A stretch of 64,000 bases of DNA from CAZSAK01 sp964605155 (GTDB taxonomy: Bacteria; Pseudomonadota; Gammaproteobacteria; SZUA-140). The translations under genes were made by a program, and so were the position numbers. The stretch spans positions 59,924 through 123,923 of the forward strand of contig CAZSAK010000005.1 in assembly GCA_964605155.1 (NCBI GenBank), given 5' to 3'. Below, piece by piece: positions 26,610 to 35,682 of the stretch. Numbering within the stretch: position 1 is the first letter of the stretch; every line of letters starts with the position of its first letter. The notes under the pieces were generated by a model. The model saw only the letters and a list, made by a program, of their open reading frames with translations. It was not told the origin of the DNA and made no database searches.

Positions 26610-27188
26610 TTATATAACGGTAACACCTTCTTGCTCGAGCATCCGGATCAGTCGTATCAGGGGCAGGCCGATGAGTGCAGTGGGATCGTTACCACTCATA
26701 CGTTCAAGCAGGGCAATTCCCAGACCTTCCGATTTAAAGCTTCCCGCACAGTTGTAGGGTTGTTCTTGTAACAGGTAGTTTTTGATTGTCCCCTCATCCA
26801 GGCGGCGAAATTGTACCGTAAAAGGAACCACATCCTGTTGTATCTGACCGCTGGTGGTGTTTAATACGCATATTCCCGTAAAAAATTCCATTACTTTGCC
26901 GGATGCCCGTTTCAGTTGTTCTACCGCCCTTGCATGATTACCCGGTTTACCCACCTTCTCCACACCGATGACCGCGACCTGGTCAGATCCGATGATGATC
27001 GTATCAGGGTGCAGATCGGCAACGGATTGAGCCTTCATTTGTGCAAGCCGTCCCGCCAGCTGCCGTGGCGACTCATGAGGTAGCGGGGATTCATCTATCT
27101 GTGGCGACGCGGTTTTGAACTCGATACCGATGCGGATGAGCAATTCCCGTCGATAGGGGGAACTTGATGCAAGCACAATCTTACGCAC
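26610..27188 (-). CDS. Maf-family nucleotide pyrophosphatase (YceF type)
   Basis: House-cleaning enzyme that hydrolyses non-canonical or modified nucleoside triphosphates. The YceF branch acts on 7-methyl-GTP. Key blocks are IVLASSSPYRRELL, SPQIDESPLP, IIGSDQVAVI, FFTGICVLN and FKSEGLGIALLE. The frame is open to 27368, but GTG 27188 has a perfect GGAGGT 9 nt upstream and begins two residues before the conserved opening. It gives 192 residues, the family norm, so I use it. It lies between sppA and yceD on the opposite strand, as in pseudomonads. Confidence 0.92.
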   Translation of the reverse strand: MRKIVLASSSPYRRELLIRIGIEFKTASPQIDESPLPHESPRQLAGRLAQMKAQSVADLHPDTIIIGSDQVAVIGVEKVGKPGNHARAVEQLKRASGKVMEFFTGICVLNTTSGQIQQDVVPFTVQFRRLDEGTIKNYLLQEQPYNCAGSFKSEGLGIALLERMSGNDPTALIGLPLIRLIRMLEQEGVTVI

Positions 27189-27339
27189 GCCCGGTTTACC
27201 TCCGGCATTGATTGGCACTGGTGAGTTGCAGGATAATATCAACATGATGCTGCTAATCATGCCGTAAAACGCCCTAAGTCGGCGAATTTCAGCATCATTT
27301 TTTGACACTGATATCAACGGGGCATATGATAGCGGGCTT

Positions 27340-27864
27340 ATGTCGAATCGGCTACCGGATATAATCAAGCCGTTACATTTGGCAGATACGAGGCAGTCAA
27401 TAAGCGGTTATTTGCCTCTGGATAGAATGCCCCGATTGGCGCCATTACTGGCTGACGTGCGGGGCAGCGCTGATGTTGACCTGGAGTTCGGTATTGACGA
27501 GCAGAAAGTCCGCTATATCAAAGGGCAACTCCGAACGACTTTAAGTCTGGTATGCCAGCGTTGTTTCGAAGGCATGCCTTACCCTGTCAATACAGAGATA
27601 ATGCTGGGAATGGTCACCACAATGGATGAGGCGGATTTACTGCCTGAATCATATGAACCATTGTTGCTCAATGAGCCGGTAATTTCCCTGCCGGATATGA
27701 TCGAGGATGAATTGCTGTTGCTTCTTCCCCAGGTGATAAGGCATGGGGAGGATGAATGTTCTGTTGAAATGGACTACAGTACACCCCGCCAACAGGAATC
27801 GGACGAGCAGGGCGAAACTCAAAACCCGTTTGCAGTGCTTGAGCAATTGAAAAACAGCAAGTGA
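27340..27864 (+). CDS. yceD: YceD/DUF177 family protein
   Basis: Protein of 174 residues of the DUF177 family, which is linked to 23S rRNA accumulation and nearly always precedes rpmF. TLSLVCQRCFEGMPYPV carries the CxxC pair and LPDMIEDELLLLLP the acidic C-terminal block; DVDLEFGIDEQKVRYIKG precedes. The C-terminus NPFAVLEQLKNSK is the typical end. It lies 26 bp before rpmF and starts the rpmF-plsX-fab operon. Confidence 0.92.
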   Translation: MSNRLPDIIKPLHLADTRQSISGYLPLDRMPRLAPLLADVRGSADVDLEFGIDEQKVRYIKGQLRTTLSLVCQRCFEGMPYPVNTEIMLGMVTTMDEADLLPESYEPLLLNEPVISLPDMIEDELLLLLPQVIRHGEDECSVEMDYSTPRQQESDEQGETQNPFAVLEQLKNSK

Positions 27865-27890
27865 ATGATTAATTATCAGGAGTAAATATC

Positions 27891-28070
27891 ATGGCAGTTC
27901 AAAAAAGCAAGAAATCCAAATCGAAGCGGGGTATGCGCCGCTCTCATGATGGACTGGGAACGCCCGCATTATCCATCGACCAGACTTCGGGCGAAACACA
28001 TCTACGTCACCATGTGACACCGGAAGGCTATTATAAAGGTCGCAAGGTGATCGAAAATCAGGGCGAGTAA
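27891..28070 (+). CDS. rpmF: 50S ribosomal protein L32
   Basis: Short gene of 59 codons plus stop. Translation starts MAVQKSKKSKSKRGMRRSHD, followed by the LGTPALSID and THLRHHVTPEGYYKGRKVI blocks of bL32. It lacks the zinc cysteines, as in the enterobacterial and pseudomonad form. CAGGAG lies 8 nt before ATG 27891. plsX begins 3 bp after its stop, the conserved yceD-rpmF-plsX order. Confidence 0.97.
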   Translation: MAVQKSKKSKSKRGMRRSHDGLGTPALSIDQTSGETHLRHHVTPEGYYKGRKVIENQGE

Positions 28071-28073
28071 CTC

Positions 28074-29096
28074 TTGAAGCAGATCATTGCGCTCGACGCA
28101 ATGGGGGGCGATCACGGCCCCCCGGTCATCATACCCGCCGCTCTGAAGATCCTTGACGAACAAAAAGCCCTTTCACTCATTCTTGTGGGTGATCAGCAGG
28201 TGTTGATGCGTGAATTGAAAAATCAGCACGCTGCAGTAGGTGACAGACTCGCGATTCAACATGCCTCGCAAAGCGTGACCATGGATGAACTTCCCTCCCA
28301 GGCTCTGCGCAACAAAAAGGATTCTTCGATGAGGGTCGCCATAAACCTTGTAAAGGACGGTAGCGCATCAGCCTGTGTGAGCGCCGGCAATACCGGGGCG
28401 TTGATGGCGACTGCACGTTATGTGTTAAAGACACTTCCCGGCGTCGACAGACCGGCAATCATAACCACTCTGCCGACAATGAATGGCCATACTCATATGC
28501 TGGATCTGGGAGCCAATGTGGATTCGCATTCCGAACATCTATTCCAGTTCGCAGTCATGGGCTCCGTGCTCACCAGTGCCGTTGACAATATTGAAAAGCC
28601 TGCTGTCGGGTTGCTCAATATAGGTGAGGAGGAAATCAAGGGGAACGAGGTTGTTAAGGAAGCCGCTCGCATGCTATCCGACAGTGACATCAATTACGTT
28701 GGCTTCATCGAGGGTAATGATATCTATACCGGCAAGGTGGATATTGTCGTCTGTGACGGCTTTGTCGGTAACGTGGCCCTGAAGACCAGTGAGGGTGTGG
28801 CCAGGATGTTGAGTCATTACATGAAGCAGGAATTTACCAAATCATTGTTTACAAGACTTGCAGGTTTTGTATCCAAACCGGTAATACGGTCTTTTTATAA
28901 CAAGATTGATCCCGGTTGTTATAATGGTGCCAGCCTGGTCGGCCTGCAGGGCATAGTGATCAAAAGTCACGGCAGTGCTGACGTCCCGGCCTTTACAAAC
29001 GCTATCAGGGAAGCGGTACTGGAAGTCAAAAAGGATGTTCCGCAACGCATCGGTAAACAGCTGGAATCGTTATTAGTCGAAAGGCGTGCTGTGTGA
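28074..29096 (+). CDS. plsX: Phosphate acyltransferase PlsX
   Basis: Turns acyl-ACP and phosphate into acyl-phosphate, the donor for PlsY in phospholipid synthesis; a peripheral membrane enzyme. The protein has 340 residues with IALDAMGGDHGP, SAGNTGALMATARYVLKTLPG (core AGNTGALMA), LDLGANVD, NIGEEEIKGNE and VCDGFVGNVALKTSEG. The start is TTG 28074, 3 bp after rpmF. It overlaps fabH by 4 nt. Confidence 0.95.
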   Translation: MKQIIALDAMGGDHGPPVIIPAALKILDEQKALSLILVGDQQVLMRELKNQHAAVGDRLAIQHASQSVTMDELPSQALRNKKDSSMRVAINLVKDGSASACVSAGNTGALMATARYVLKTLPGVDRPAIITTLPTMNGHTHMLDLGANVDSHSEHLFQFAVMGSVLTSAVDNIEKPAVGLLNIGEEEIKGNEVVKEAARMLSDSDINYVGFIEGNDIYTGKVDIVVCDGFVGNVALKTSEGVARMLSHYMKQEFTKSLFTRLAGFVSKPVIRSFYNKIDPGCYNGASLVGLQGIVIKSHGSADVPAFTNAIREAVLEVKKDVPQRIGKQLESLLVERRAV

Positions 29097-30061
29097 AATA
29101 TGCCCGTATCACAGGTACAGGGAGTTATCTCCCCGAAAAGGTATTGACGAATGCCGATCTTGAAAAGATGGTCGACACATCAGATGAGTGGATATCGGAA
29201 CGCACGGGAATCCGCAAGCGTCATATCGCCGGTGAGGGTGAAACGACCTGTGATCTGGTCGAGCAGGCATCCAGACAGGCCATCAAGGCCGCGGGAATCA
29301 GCAGTTCAGACATCGATCTGATCATCGTTGCAACTACAACTCCGGATAAAATCTTCCCCAGTACTGCCTGCTTGCTGCAGGAGCGTCTGCAGATCCATGG
29401 ACCTCCGGCGTTTGACATCCAGGCCGTATGCACGGGTTTTGTCTACGCCCTGGGAGTGGCGGACAAATTTATACGCACGGGCGATTCACAGTGCGCGCTC
29501 GTTGTAGGCGCAGATACACTGTCGCGTATTATTGACTGGAGTGACCGCAGCACCTGCGTACTGTTTGGTGACGGGGCCGGTGCCGTTATCCTGCAGGCGG
29601 ATGACGAACCGGGAATCCTGACTACCCATCTGCACGCTGATGGCAAGTATTATGACCTGTTAATGGTCCCGGAAGGCGTATCCCAGGGCTATGATCGCGT
29701 GAAAAAGGGTGAGGCCTATATCCATATGCAAGGCAATGAAGTATTCAAGGTTGCCGTTAACACCCTTGGACGGATCGTCGATGAAACCCTGGAGGCGAAC
29801 AGAATGAATCGCAATGACGTTGACTGGTTGATCCCGCATCAAGCCAACATCAGGATCATCCAGGCGACCGCCCGGAAACTGAAATTACCGATGGAAAGAG
29901 TCGTGGTGACAGTCGATCAGCATGGCAACACATCCGCTGCTTCTATCCCCCTCGCACTCGATGTTGCGGTCAGGGACGGCAGGATCAAACGTGGTGAAAC
30001 TTTGCTGTTGGAGGCATTTGGAGGCGGGTTTACATGGGGATCAACGTTGCTTAAATACTGA
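29093..30061 (+). CDS. fabH: Beta-ketoacyl-ACP synthase III FabH
   Basis: Starts fatty-acid synthesis by condensing acetyl-CoA with malonyl-ACP. The protein has 322 residues. The catalytic triad is present: Cys in FDIQAVCTGFVYAL, His in WLIPHQANIRII and Asn in DQHGNTSAASIP. DEWISERTGIRKRHIA and EAFGGGFTWGSTLLKY are the usual opening and closing blocks. The start is GTG 29093, overlapping plsX by 4 nt; fabD follows 2 bp after its stop. Confidence 0.96.
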   Translation: MKYARITGTGSYLPEKVLTNADLEKMVDTSDEWISERTGIRKRHIAGEGETTCDLVEQASRQAIKAAGISSSDIDLIIVATTTPDKIFPSTACLLQERLQIHGPPAFDIQAVCTGFVYALGVADKFIRTGDSQCALVVGADTLSRIIDWSDRSTCVLFGDGAGAVILQADDEPGILTTHLHADGKYYDLLMVPEGVSQGYDRVKKGEAYIHMQGNEVFKVAVNTLGRIVDETLEANRMNRNDVDWLIPHQANIRIIQATARKLKLPMERVVVTVDQHGNTSAASIPLALDVAVRDGRIKRGETLLLEAFGGGFTWGSTLLKY

Positions 30062-30063
30062 AT

Positions 30064-31023
30064 ATGGCTGAACCGGGATCCGACAAATCACTGGCATTCG
30101 TATTCCCCGGTCAGGGATCGCAATCGATCGGCATGCTATCAGAGCTTGCACAGCATTATCCCGAAGTGGGGATTACATTTGATACGGCCCAGGAAGCTAT
30201 GGGAGTCGATCTCTGGCATGTGATCCAGCAAGGACCTGAAGAGGATTTAAACCAGACGCATATTACTCAACCAGCAATGCTGGCGGCGAGTGTGGCAGTA
30301 TGGCGCGTATGGCGTTCCAGGGATGGAAAGCTCCCGGCCCTGATGGCGGGTCACAGCCTGGGTGAATACACGGCGCTGGTGTGTGCGGGTGCACTGTCGC
30401 TTGAATCAGCGGTCATGGTGGTGAGCGAACGCGGCAGGTTCATGCAAGAGGCGGTGCCGGATGGCCGGGGAGCTATGGCGGCGATCCTGGGTCTCGATGA
30501 CGAGCGTGTTGTGGACATCTGTACACAGGCGGCACAGGGGGCGGTGGTCGATGCGGTGAATTTTAATTCTCCCGGCCAGGTAGTCATCGCCGGCAATACA
30601 GAAGCTGTTGCACGCGCCATGGAGGCGGCAAAACAATCCGGTGCGAAACGGGTGTTATTGTTGCCTGTCAGCGTACCTTCCCATTGTTCTCTGATGGAAC
30701 CTGCTGCATTACGCCTGAAAGAAATGTTGCAGGATATCGAGATCAGGTCACCTGCTATCCCCGTTATCAACAATGTTGATGTAGCAGTACATAACGATCC
30801 TGAAGCGATCAAGGATGCATTGATGAGACAACTGTGTTGTCCGGTGCGCTGGGTTGAGATCATCCAGCACATGGCCTCAAATGGAATAGATACGCTGGTG
30901 GAATGCGGTCCGGGGAAAGTGCTGGCTGGTTTGAACAGACGTATCGACAAAACAATGGCTGCATTTCCGGTTTACGATACGGTAACCCTTGAGGCAGCAA
31001 TGGAGCAATTGGGAGATTCATGA
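30064..31023 (+). CDS. fabD: Malonyl-CoA:ACP transacylase FabD
   Basis: Loads malonyl groups onto acyl carrier protein. The protein has 319 residues. FVFPGQGSQSIGM is the opening block, AGHSLGEYTALVCAG holds the nucleophile Ser, and NFNSPGQVVIAG with PSHCSLMEPAA (His partner in PSHC) follows. VECGPGKVLAGLNRRI is the typical C-terminal motif. It overlaps the fabG start. Confidence 0.96.
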   Translation: MAEPGSDKSLAFVFPGQGSQSIGMLSELAQHYPEVGITFDTAQEAMGVDLWHVIQQGPEEDLNQTHITQPAMLAASVAVWRVWRSRDGKLPALMAGHSLGEYTALVCAGALSLESAVMVVSERGRFMQEAVPDGRGAMAAILGLDDERVVDICTQAAQGAVVDAVNFNSPGQVVIAGNTEAVARAMEAAKQSGAKRVLLLPVSVPSHCSLMEPAALRLKEMLQDIEIRSPAIPVINNVDVAVHNDPEAIKDALMRQLCCPVRWVEIIQHMASNGIDTLVECGPGKVLAGLNRRIDKTMAAFPVYDTVTLEAAMEQLGDS

Positions 31024-31766
31024 TGTCTGAAGATAAACAGATCGCCCTGATCAGCGGCGCCACCAGAGGGATCGGACGCGCGATCGCTGTGGAACTGGGT
31101 TTGCAGGGTATTGTGGTTATCGGTACTGCAACCTCACAATCAGGTGTAGAAAAAATATCTAACTATATGAAAGAAAACAATATAAGTGGATGTGGTCGGG
31201 TAATGAACGTCACCGATCAGGCATCCATAGATGAGGTCCTGGATTTTGTCAACAAGGAGTTCGGCACACCAGCCATCCTGGTCAATAATGCTGGTATAAC
31301 GCGTGATAACCTGCTCATGCGAATGAAGGAAGACGAGTGGAACGGGGTCATCGATACCAACCTTGCCTCCGTCTATCGGTTATCCAGGGCGTGTCTACGC
31401 GCGATGTTAAAAATGAAGTACGGACGTATTGTTAATATTACCTCTGTTGTTGCCTATACAGGAAATCCCGGGCAAACAAACTATGCAGCCGCAAAAGCAG
31501 GCATGGTGGGCTTTTCGAAGGCGCTGGCGCGCGAAGTGGCTTCGAGAGGCATTACTGTCAATACCATTGCTCCGGGATACATAGCAACTGATATGACAGA
31601 TGCCCTGACAGACGAACAACGGGAACTACTCATCAAGCAAATACCATTAAACCGTTTGGGCCGTCCCGAGGACGTCGCTGCAGTTGTTTCTTTTCTTATA
31701 TCACCGGCGGCAGCCTATATTACCGGCGAAACAATACATGTGAATGGTGGTATGTATATGGCATAG
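31023..31766 (+). CDS. fabG: 3-oxoacyl-ACP reductase FabG
   Basis: NADPH-dependent short-chain reductase for the first reduction of each fatty-acid cycle. The protein has 247 residues: cofactor loop SGATRGIGRAIA, VNNAGITRDNLLMRM, the catalytic Ser in INITSVVAYTGN, Y-x3-K in TNYAAAKAGMVGF, and the C-terminal YITGETIHVNGGMYMA. Two adjacent ATGs exist (31020 and 31023); I use 31023, which keeps a better distance from GGGAGA. The start overlaps the fabD stop. Confidence 0.96.
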   Translation: MSEDKQIALISGATRGIGRAIAVELGLQGIVVIGTATSQSGVEKISNYMKENNISGCGRVMNVTDQASIDEVLDFVNKEFGTPAILVNNAGITRDNLLMRMKEDEWNGVIDTNLASVYRLSRACLRAMLKMKYGRIVNITSVVAYTGNPGQTNYAAAKAGMVGFSKALAREVASRGITVNTIAPGYIATDMTDALTDEQRELLIKQIPLNRLGRPEDVAAVVSFLISPAAAYITGETIHVNGGMYMA

Positions 31767-31930
31767 TGCCTGCCGAGATATTTAGAAAACAGTAGGTTTT
31801 CAGTAGATTAGTAGTAGTCTTTGTTATCGGTTCAAACAGCGATATTTTATCTGGCATATCTGCTTTGTTTCCAATAAAATAGCGCCCTTCTACCCGAATC
31901 GGGAGGTTTCTTTGGGAGGAAAAAACAATC

Positions 31931-32167
31931 ATGAGTAATGTTGAAGAACGCGTCAAAAAGATCGTCGTTGAACAATTAGGTGTCAAAGAGGATGAAGTCA
32001 CAACTGAAGCTTCATTTGTCGATGATCTCGGCGCGGATTCGCTAGATACTGTTGAACTGGTTATGGCGCTCGAAGAAGAATTCGAATGCGAAATTCCGGA
32101 TGAGGAAGCGGAAAAAATAACAACAGTTCAGCAGGCGATCGATTATATCAACGCCCATCAAGGTTGA
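31931..32167 (+). CDS. acpP: Acyl carrier protein
   Basis: Carrier of growing acyl chains through a phosphopantetheine arm. The protein has 78 residues, strongly acidic, with the attachment Ser37 in DLGADSLDTVELVMALEE. A very strong GGGAGG lies 11 nt before the ATG. The 164-bp gap after fabG probably has its own promoter, since ACP is made in large excess. A terminator hairpin follows 17 bp after the stop. Confidence 0.97.
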   Translation: MSNVEERVKKIVVEQLGVKEDEVTTEASFVDDLGADSLDTVELVMALEEEFECEIPDEEAEKITTVQQAIDYINAHQG

Positions 32168-32183
32168 GGCAATCGATTACATA

Positions 32184-32223
32184 AAGGGCCGAAATCCCAT
32201 ACCACCGGGTTTTTGGCCTTTTT
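32184..32223 (+). terminator. Rho-independent terminator after acpP
   Basis: GGCCGAAATCCC (32187-32198) pairs with GGGTTTTTGGCC (32207-32218) with one mismatch and one G-T pair, loop ATACCACC, followed by a T-run (32219-32223). It lies just after acpP and probably sets the high acpP to fabF transcript ratio. Confidence 0.8.
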
Positions 32224-32399
32224 ACATTCCACTCATACACATGCAGGTATCCGGTTAATACAAGAGACATATCCACTCACCGTTGTTTACGATGACTTCA
32301 ATTCAATGGTAGTTCAACCGCGTAACCGGTTCTCTATTATATACACTGATCAGATGGCTCTCGACCGGAAGTCGTTGTTTACTATTCATGGTAAAACAA

Positions 32400-33644
32400 A
32401 TGAGCGATAAAAGGAGGGTGGTTGTAACCGGTCTCGGCATGGTTTGTCCCGTCGGTCTGGACGTATCTGAATCGTGGACGAATATACTTGCAGGTAAAAG
32501 TGGTATCAGCGAGATCACAACGTTCGATGTCACTGATTTTCCCACCCGTTTCGGCGGTTCCGTTAAAGGTTTCGATGCGACAAAATATATTCCGCCCAAG
32601 GATGTCAAGAAAATGGACATCTTTATCCACTATGGGATCGCCGCAGGAAAACAGGCCATCGAGGATGCCGGCCTGGAGGTCACACAAGAGAATGCACATC
32701 GCATCGGTGTGGCCATCGGGTCCGGAATCGGGGGATTGAACGGTATCGAGCATGGCTACGACGGTTACCTCAAGGGTGGTCCCCGCAAGATCTCACCATT
32801 CTTCGTTCCCAGTAATATCATCAATATGATCTCCGGAAACCTGTCCATCATGTACGGCATGAGGGGACCGAATTTCGCGATTGTCACAGCCTGTACGACC
32901 GGGACCCATAATATCGGCGAGGCGGCACGCATCATTGAATATGGCGATGCAGACGTCATGGTAGCGGGTGGTTCCGAGATGGCGACAACACCGAGTGGTC
33001 TGGGAGGTTTCTGTTCGGCCCGCGCGCTGTCTGCGCGCAACGACGATCCACAGACCGCAAGCAGGCCGTGGGACAGGGACCGTGACGGTTTTGTATTGAG
33101 TGACGGGGGTGGTGCCGTGGTGCTCGAGGAATATGAATTTGCGAAACATAGAGGGGCGCGTATCTATGCCGAGGTAACCGGTTACGGTATGAGCAGCGAT
33201 GCCTACCACATGACGGCACCATCACCTGGTGGCGAAGGCGCGCGACTCTGTATGCAGAATGCCTTGTGTAATGCCGGTATCACACCGGAACAGGTGGACT
33301 ATATCAATGCGCATGGGACCTCGACCCAGGCCGGGGACAAGGCTGAGACGGAGGCGATCAAGGCGACCTTCGGTGACGCGGCAAAAAAGATACCTGTCAG
33401 TTCGACCAAGTCCATGACCGGACATATGCTTGGCGCTGCGGGTGGTGTCGAGGCCATATACTGTGTCCTTGCCATACGTGACCAGGTTGCACCGCCGACA
33501 ATCAACTATTTTACGCCTGATCCCGATTGTGACCTCGATTATGTTCCGAATGAGGCCCGCCAGATGAAGATTGATGTCGCGTTGTCCAATTCATTCGGTT
33601 TTGGGGGTACCAACGGGACACTTGTATTCAGCAAACTGCGTTGA
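32400..33644 (+). CDS. fabF: Beta-ketoacyl-ACP synthase II FabF
   Basis: Elongates acyl-ACP by decarboxylative condensation. The protein has 414 residues from ATG 32400 (RRVVVTGLGMVCPVG). The nucleophile Cys is in ACTTGTHNIGEAAR, and the two His residues are in NAHGTSTQAGDKAE and STKSMTGHMLGAAGG. NSFGFGGTNGTLVF is the C-terminal block. An in-frame ATG 12 bp upstream (32388) is possible; neither has a clear Shine-Dalgarno site. It follows the acpP terminator by about 175 bp. Confidence 0.95.
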   Translation: MSDKRRVVVTGLGMVCPVGLDVSESWTNILAGKSGISEITTFDVTDFPTRFGGSVKGFDATKYIPPKDVKKMDIFIHYGIAAGKQAIEDAGLEVTQENAHRIGVAIGSGIGGLNGIEHGYDGYLKGGPRKISPFFVPSNIINMISGNLSIMYGMRGPNFAIVTACTTGTHNIGEAARIIEYGDADVMVAGGSEMATTPSGLGGFCSARALSARNDDPQTASRPWDRDRDGFVLSDGGGAVVLEEYEFAKHRGARIYAEVTGYGMSSDAYHMTAPSPGGEGARLCMQNALCNAGITPEQVDYINAHGTSTQAGDKAETEAIKATFGDAAKKIPVSSTKSMTGHMLGAAGGVEAIYCVLAIRDQVAPPTINYFTPDPDCDLDYVPNEARQMKIDVALSNSFGFGGTNGTLVFSKLR

Positions 33645-33726
33645 TAGCGTGAAAGACCCGGCGACAACAGGCATGTCGCACACCAGCTTCCCGGTCTCCG
33701 GATCAGAAGCGCGTGAACCCGACGCT

Positions 33727-34551
33727 ATGATTCTCATTGATGGTACCCGGACTTCCCTGATCAACGTCCTCGACAGAGGGCTTCAATATGGCGACGGCCT
33801 TTTTGAAACCATTGCCGTTGTCGATGGCAGGCCGTTGTTGTGGGAGCGGCATCTGGAGCGTCTATTATCGGGTTGTGCCCGGCTGGGTATTCCGGCAGTA
33901 GATACGGGTCTGCTCACGTGTGAGGTGATGCAGATGTGCCGTGAACACACGCAGCGTGTGCTCAAGATCATCATTACCCGTGGTGTCGGCGGGCGAGGTT
34001 ATCGCCCGAATCAACCGGTGCAGGAAAACATGCCAACCAGGATATTATCGCTGCACTCCTGGCCGGAGTATCCGCAAGAAAATGCATCACAGGGAATCAT
34101 ACTGGGGCTATGTACTACCCGACTGGGTGTCAATCCGGCACTGGCCGGAATCAAACATCTGAACAGGCTGGAACAGGTGCTGGCGCGCAGCGAATGGAAT
34201 GATCCGGACATTGCCGAGGGGCTGATGCTTGATAGTGAAGGTCACGTTATCGAGGGCACCCTCAGCAACCTGTTTATTGTTTCCGGTGAACAACTTCTTA
34301 CACCGGACCTGTCAGGAAGTGGTGTCGACGGTGTGATGCGTGGCCTGATACTGGACATGGCCGGGGCTCTATCGATTCCGGTACGGGTCACTTATCTCGA
34401 TCTCGACGATATCAAAAACGCCGATGAGATTTTTCTGTGTAATACATTGATCAGGATATGGCCGGTTCGCCGATTCGAAGGTATCGATTACGATGATTTC
34501 AAGGTTACACACGCCATTGCAGCCGAACTTGAAAAGTATATCCATGCCTGA
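33727..34551 (+). CDS. pabC: Aminodeoxychorismate lyase PabC
   Basis: PLP enzyme of fold type IV that cleaves 4-amino-4-deoxychorismate to p-aminobenzoate and pyruvate for folate. Key parts are LINVLDRGLQYGDGLFETI, the PLP Lys in AGIKHLNRLEQVLARSEW, and EGTLSNLFIV. I use ATG 33727 (274 residues, close to the 269 of E. coli). The frame is open back into fabF, with alternatives GTG 33649 and ATG 33673, and no start has a good Shine-Dalgarno site. The fabF-pabC-mltG-tmk order is as in E. coli. Confidence 0.9.
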   Translation: MILIDGTRTSLINVLDRGLQYGDGLFETIAVVDGRPLLWERHLERLLSGCARLGIPAVDTGLLTCEVMQMCREHTQRVLKIIITRGVGGRGYRPNQPVQENMPTRILSLHSWPEYPQENASQGIILGLCTTRLGVNPALAGIKHLNRLEQVLARSEWNDPDIAEGLMLDSEGHVIEGTLSNLFIVSGEQLLTPDLSGSGVDGVMRGLILDMAGALSIPVRVTYLDLDDIKNADEIFLCNTLIRIWPVRRFEGIDYDDFKVTHAIAAELEKYIHA

Positions 34552-34626
34552 TCAGGACATGGATAATCCATGAATTCCGACGGGATTTCCATTAAAATGG
34601 TTCATACCCATATTTGATGTTGAACT

Positions 34627-35682
34627 ATGAATCGATTACTGCCCAAAATTCTTGGTATATGCATTTTATTGGGCAGCTTCACCGCCGGCTGGCTGTTGAT
34701 GGATGTCCAGGATTTTCTCAGTTCGCCACTGCTGAAAAACAGTGAGCCTTTCGATTATATGATTAAACCCGGTACCAGCCTCAAACACCTGGTGCGGGAC
34801 CTTGAAAACGATAATGTTATTAATCATCCATCGTATCTCGTATGGTATGCGCGCTGGCATGGCGTTGCGAACCGGATCAAGGCGGGTGAATACGAATTCC
34901 TGCCAGCTATCAAGCCTGATGAATTTCTTGACCAGATTGTCTCTGGACGGGTCAAGCAATATTCCCTGACCTTGATCGAGGGATGGTCGTTCGATCAGCT
35001 GATGGACGCCGTGAATCAGCATGAGATGCTCGAGCATACCCTGGCCGGGTTGGATCACGAGGCTATCATGGCGCGTCTGGGCTGGCCGGATCAACATCCT
35101 GAAGGCAGGTTTTTCCCGGATACCTACCGTATCACCCGCGGCATGACCGATGTCGCCTTCCTGCAACGTGCCCATGAGGCCATGGAAGAGCGACTTGCAC
35201 AGGAATGGCAACAGCGGGATGATGATCTGCCTTACAACAGTCCGTATGAGGCGCTGATCATGGCATCGATCATTGAAAAGGAAACCGCCGTCGCCGAGGA
35301 AAGGCGACAGATAGCCGGTGTTTTCGTCAGGCGATTGCAGAAGCGTATGCGATTGCAAACGGATCCTACTGTTATCTATGGACTGGGTGAGCGGTTTGAC
35401 GGCAATCTGACCCGTCGCGACCTCAAGCTGTTTACCCCGTACAACACCTATTTGAATAATGGACTTCCCCCTACACCAATTGCCATGCCAGGAGAGGCGT
35501 CGATACACGCCGCCTTGCATCCGGAATCCGGAGACGCCTTGTATTTTGTCGCCCGTGGAGACGGCACACATCATTTTTCGGCCAGTGTCGAGGAACATAA
35601 CCGAGCCGTTGCCAAATACCAGCTGGGCAAGCGGATCCAGACATTATCTTCGTTTCCTGACGATGATGATTCTCAAAATTGA
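34627..35682 (+). CDS. mltG: Endolytic murein transglycosylase MltG (YceG)
   Basis: Inner-membrane enzyme that cuts nascent glycan strands and sets their length. The protein has 351 residues: one N-terminal membrane helix (ILGICILLGSFTAGWLLM), a LysM-like part (IKPGTSLKHLVRDLE) and the catalytic domain with PEGRFFPDTYRI, MASIIEKETAVAEER (catalytic Glu), LQTDPTVIYGLG, SPYNTY-like TPYNTYLNNGLPPTPIAMPG and FSASVEEHNRAV. Its stop overlaps the tmk start. Confidence 0.95.
   Translation: MNRLLPKILGICILLGSFTAGWLLMDVQDFLSSPLLKNSEPFDYMIKPGTSLKHLVRDLENDNVINHPSYLVWYARWHGVANRIKAGEYEFLPAIKPDEFLDQIVSGRVKQYSLTLIEGWSFDQLMDAVNQHEMLEHTLAGLDHEAIMARLGWPDQHPEGRFFPDTYRITRGMTDVAFLQRAHEAMEERLAQEWQQRDDDLPYNSPYEALIMASIIEKETAVAEERRQIAGVFVRRLQKRMRLQTDPTVIYGLGERFDGNLTRRDLKLFTPYNTYLNNGLPPTPIAMPGEASIHAALHPESGDALYFVARGDGTHHFSASVEEHNRAVAKYQLGKRIQTLSSFPDDDDSQN

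Noticed and set aside
27189..27368. N-terminal extension of the Maf protein
   Set aside because: The GTG at 27188 has a perfect GGAGGT and family length; the extension has no conserved residues and overlaps the divergent yceD promoter.
35679..35681. TTG start for tmk one codon before the ATG
   Set aside because: ATG 35682 overlaps the mltG stop in the usual coupled way and is a better start.
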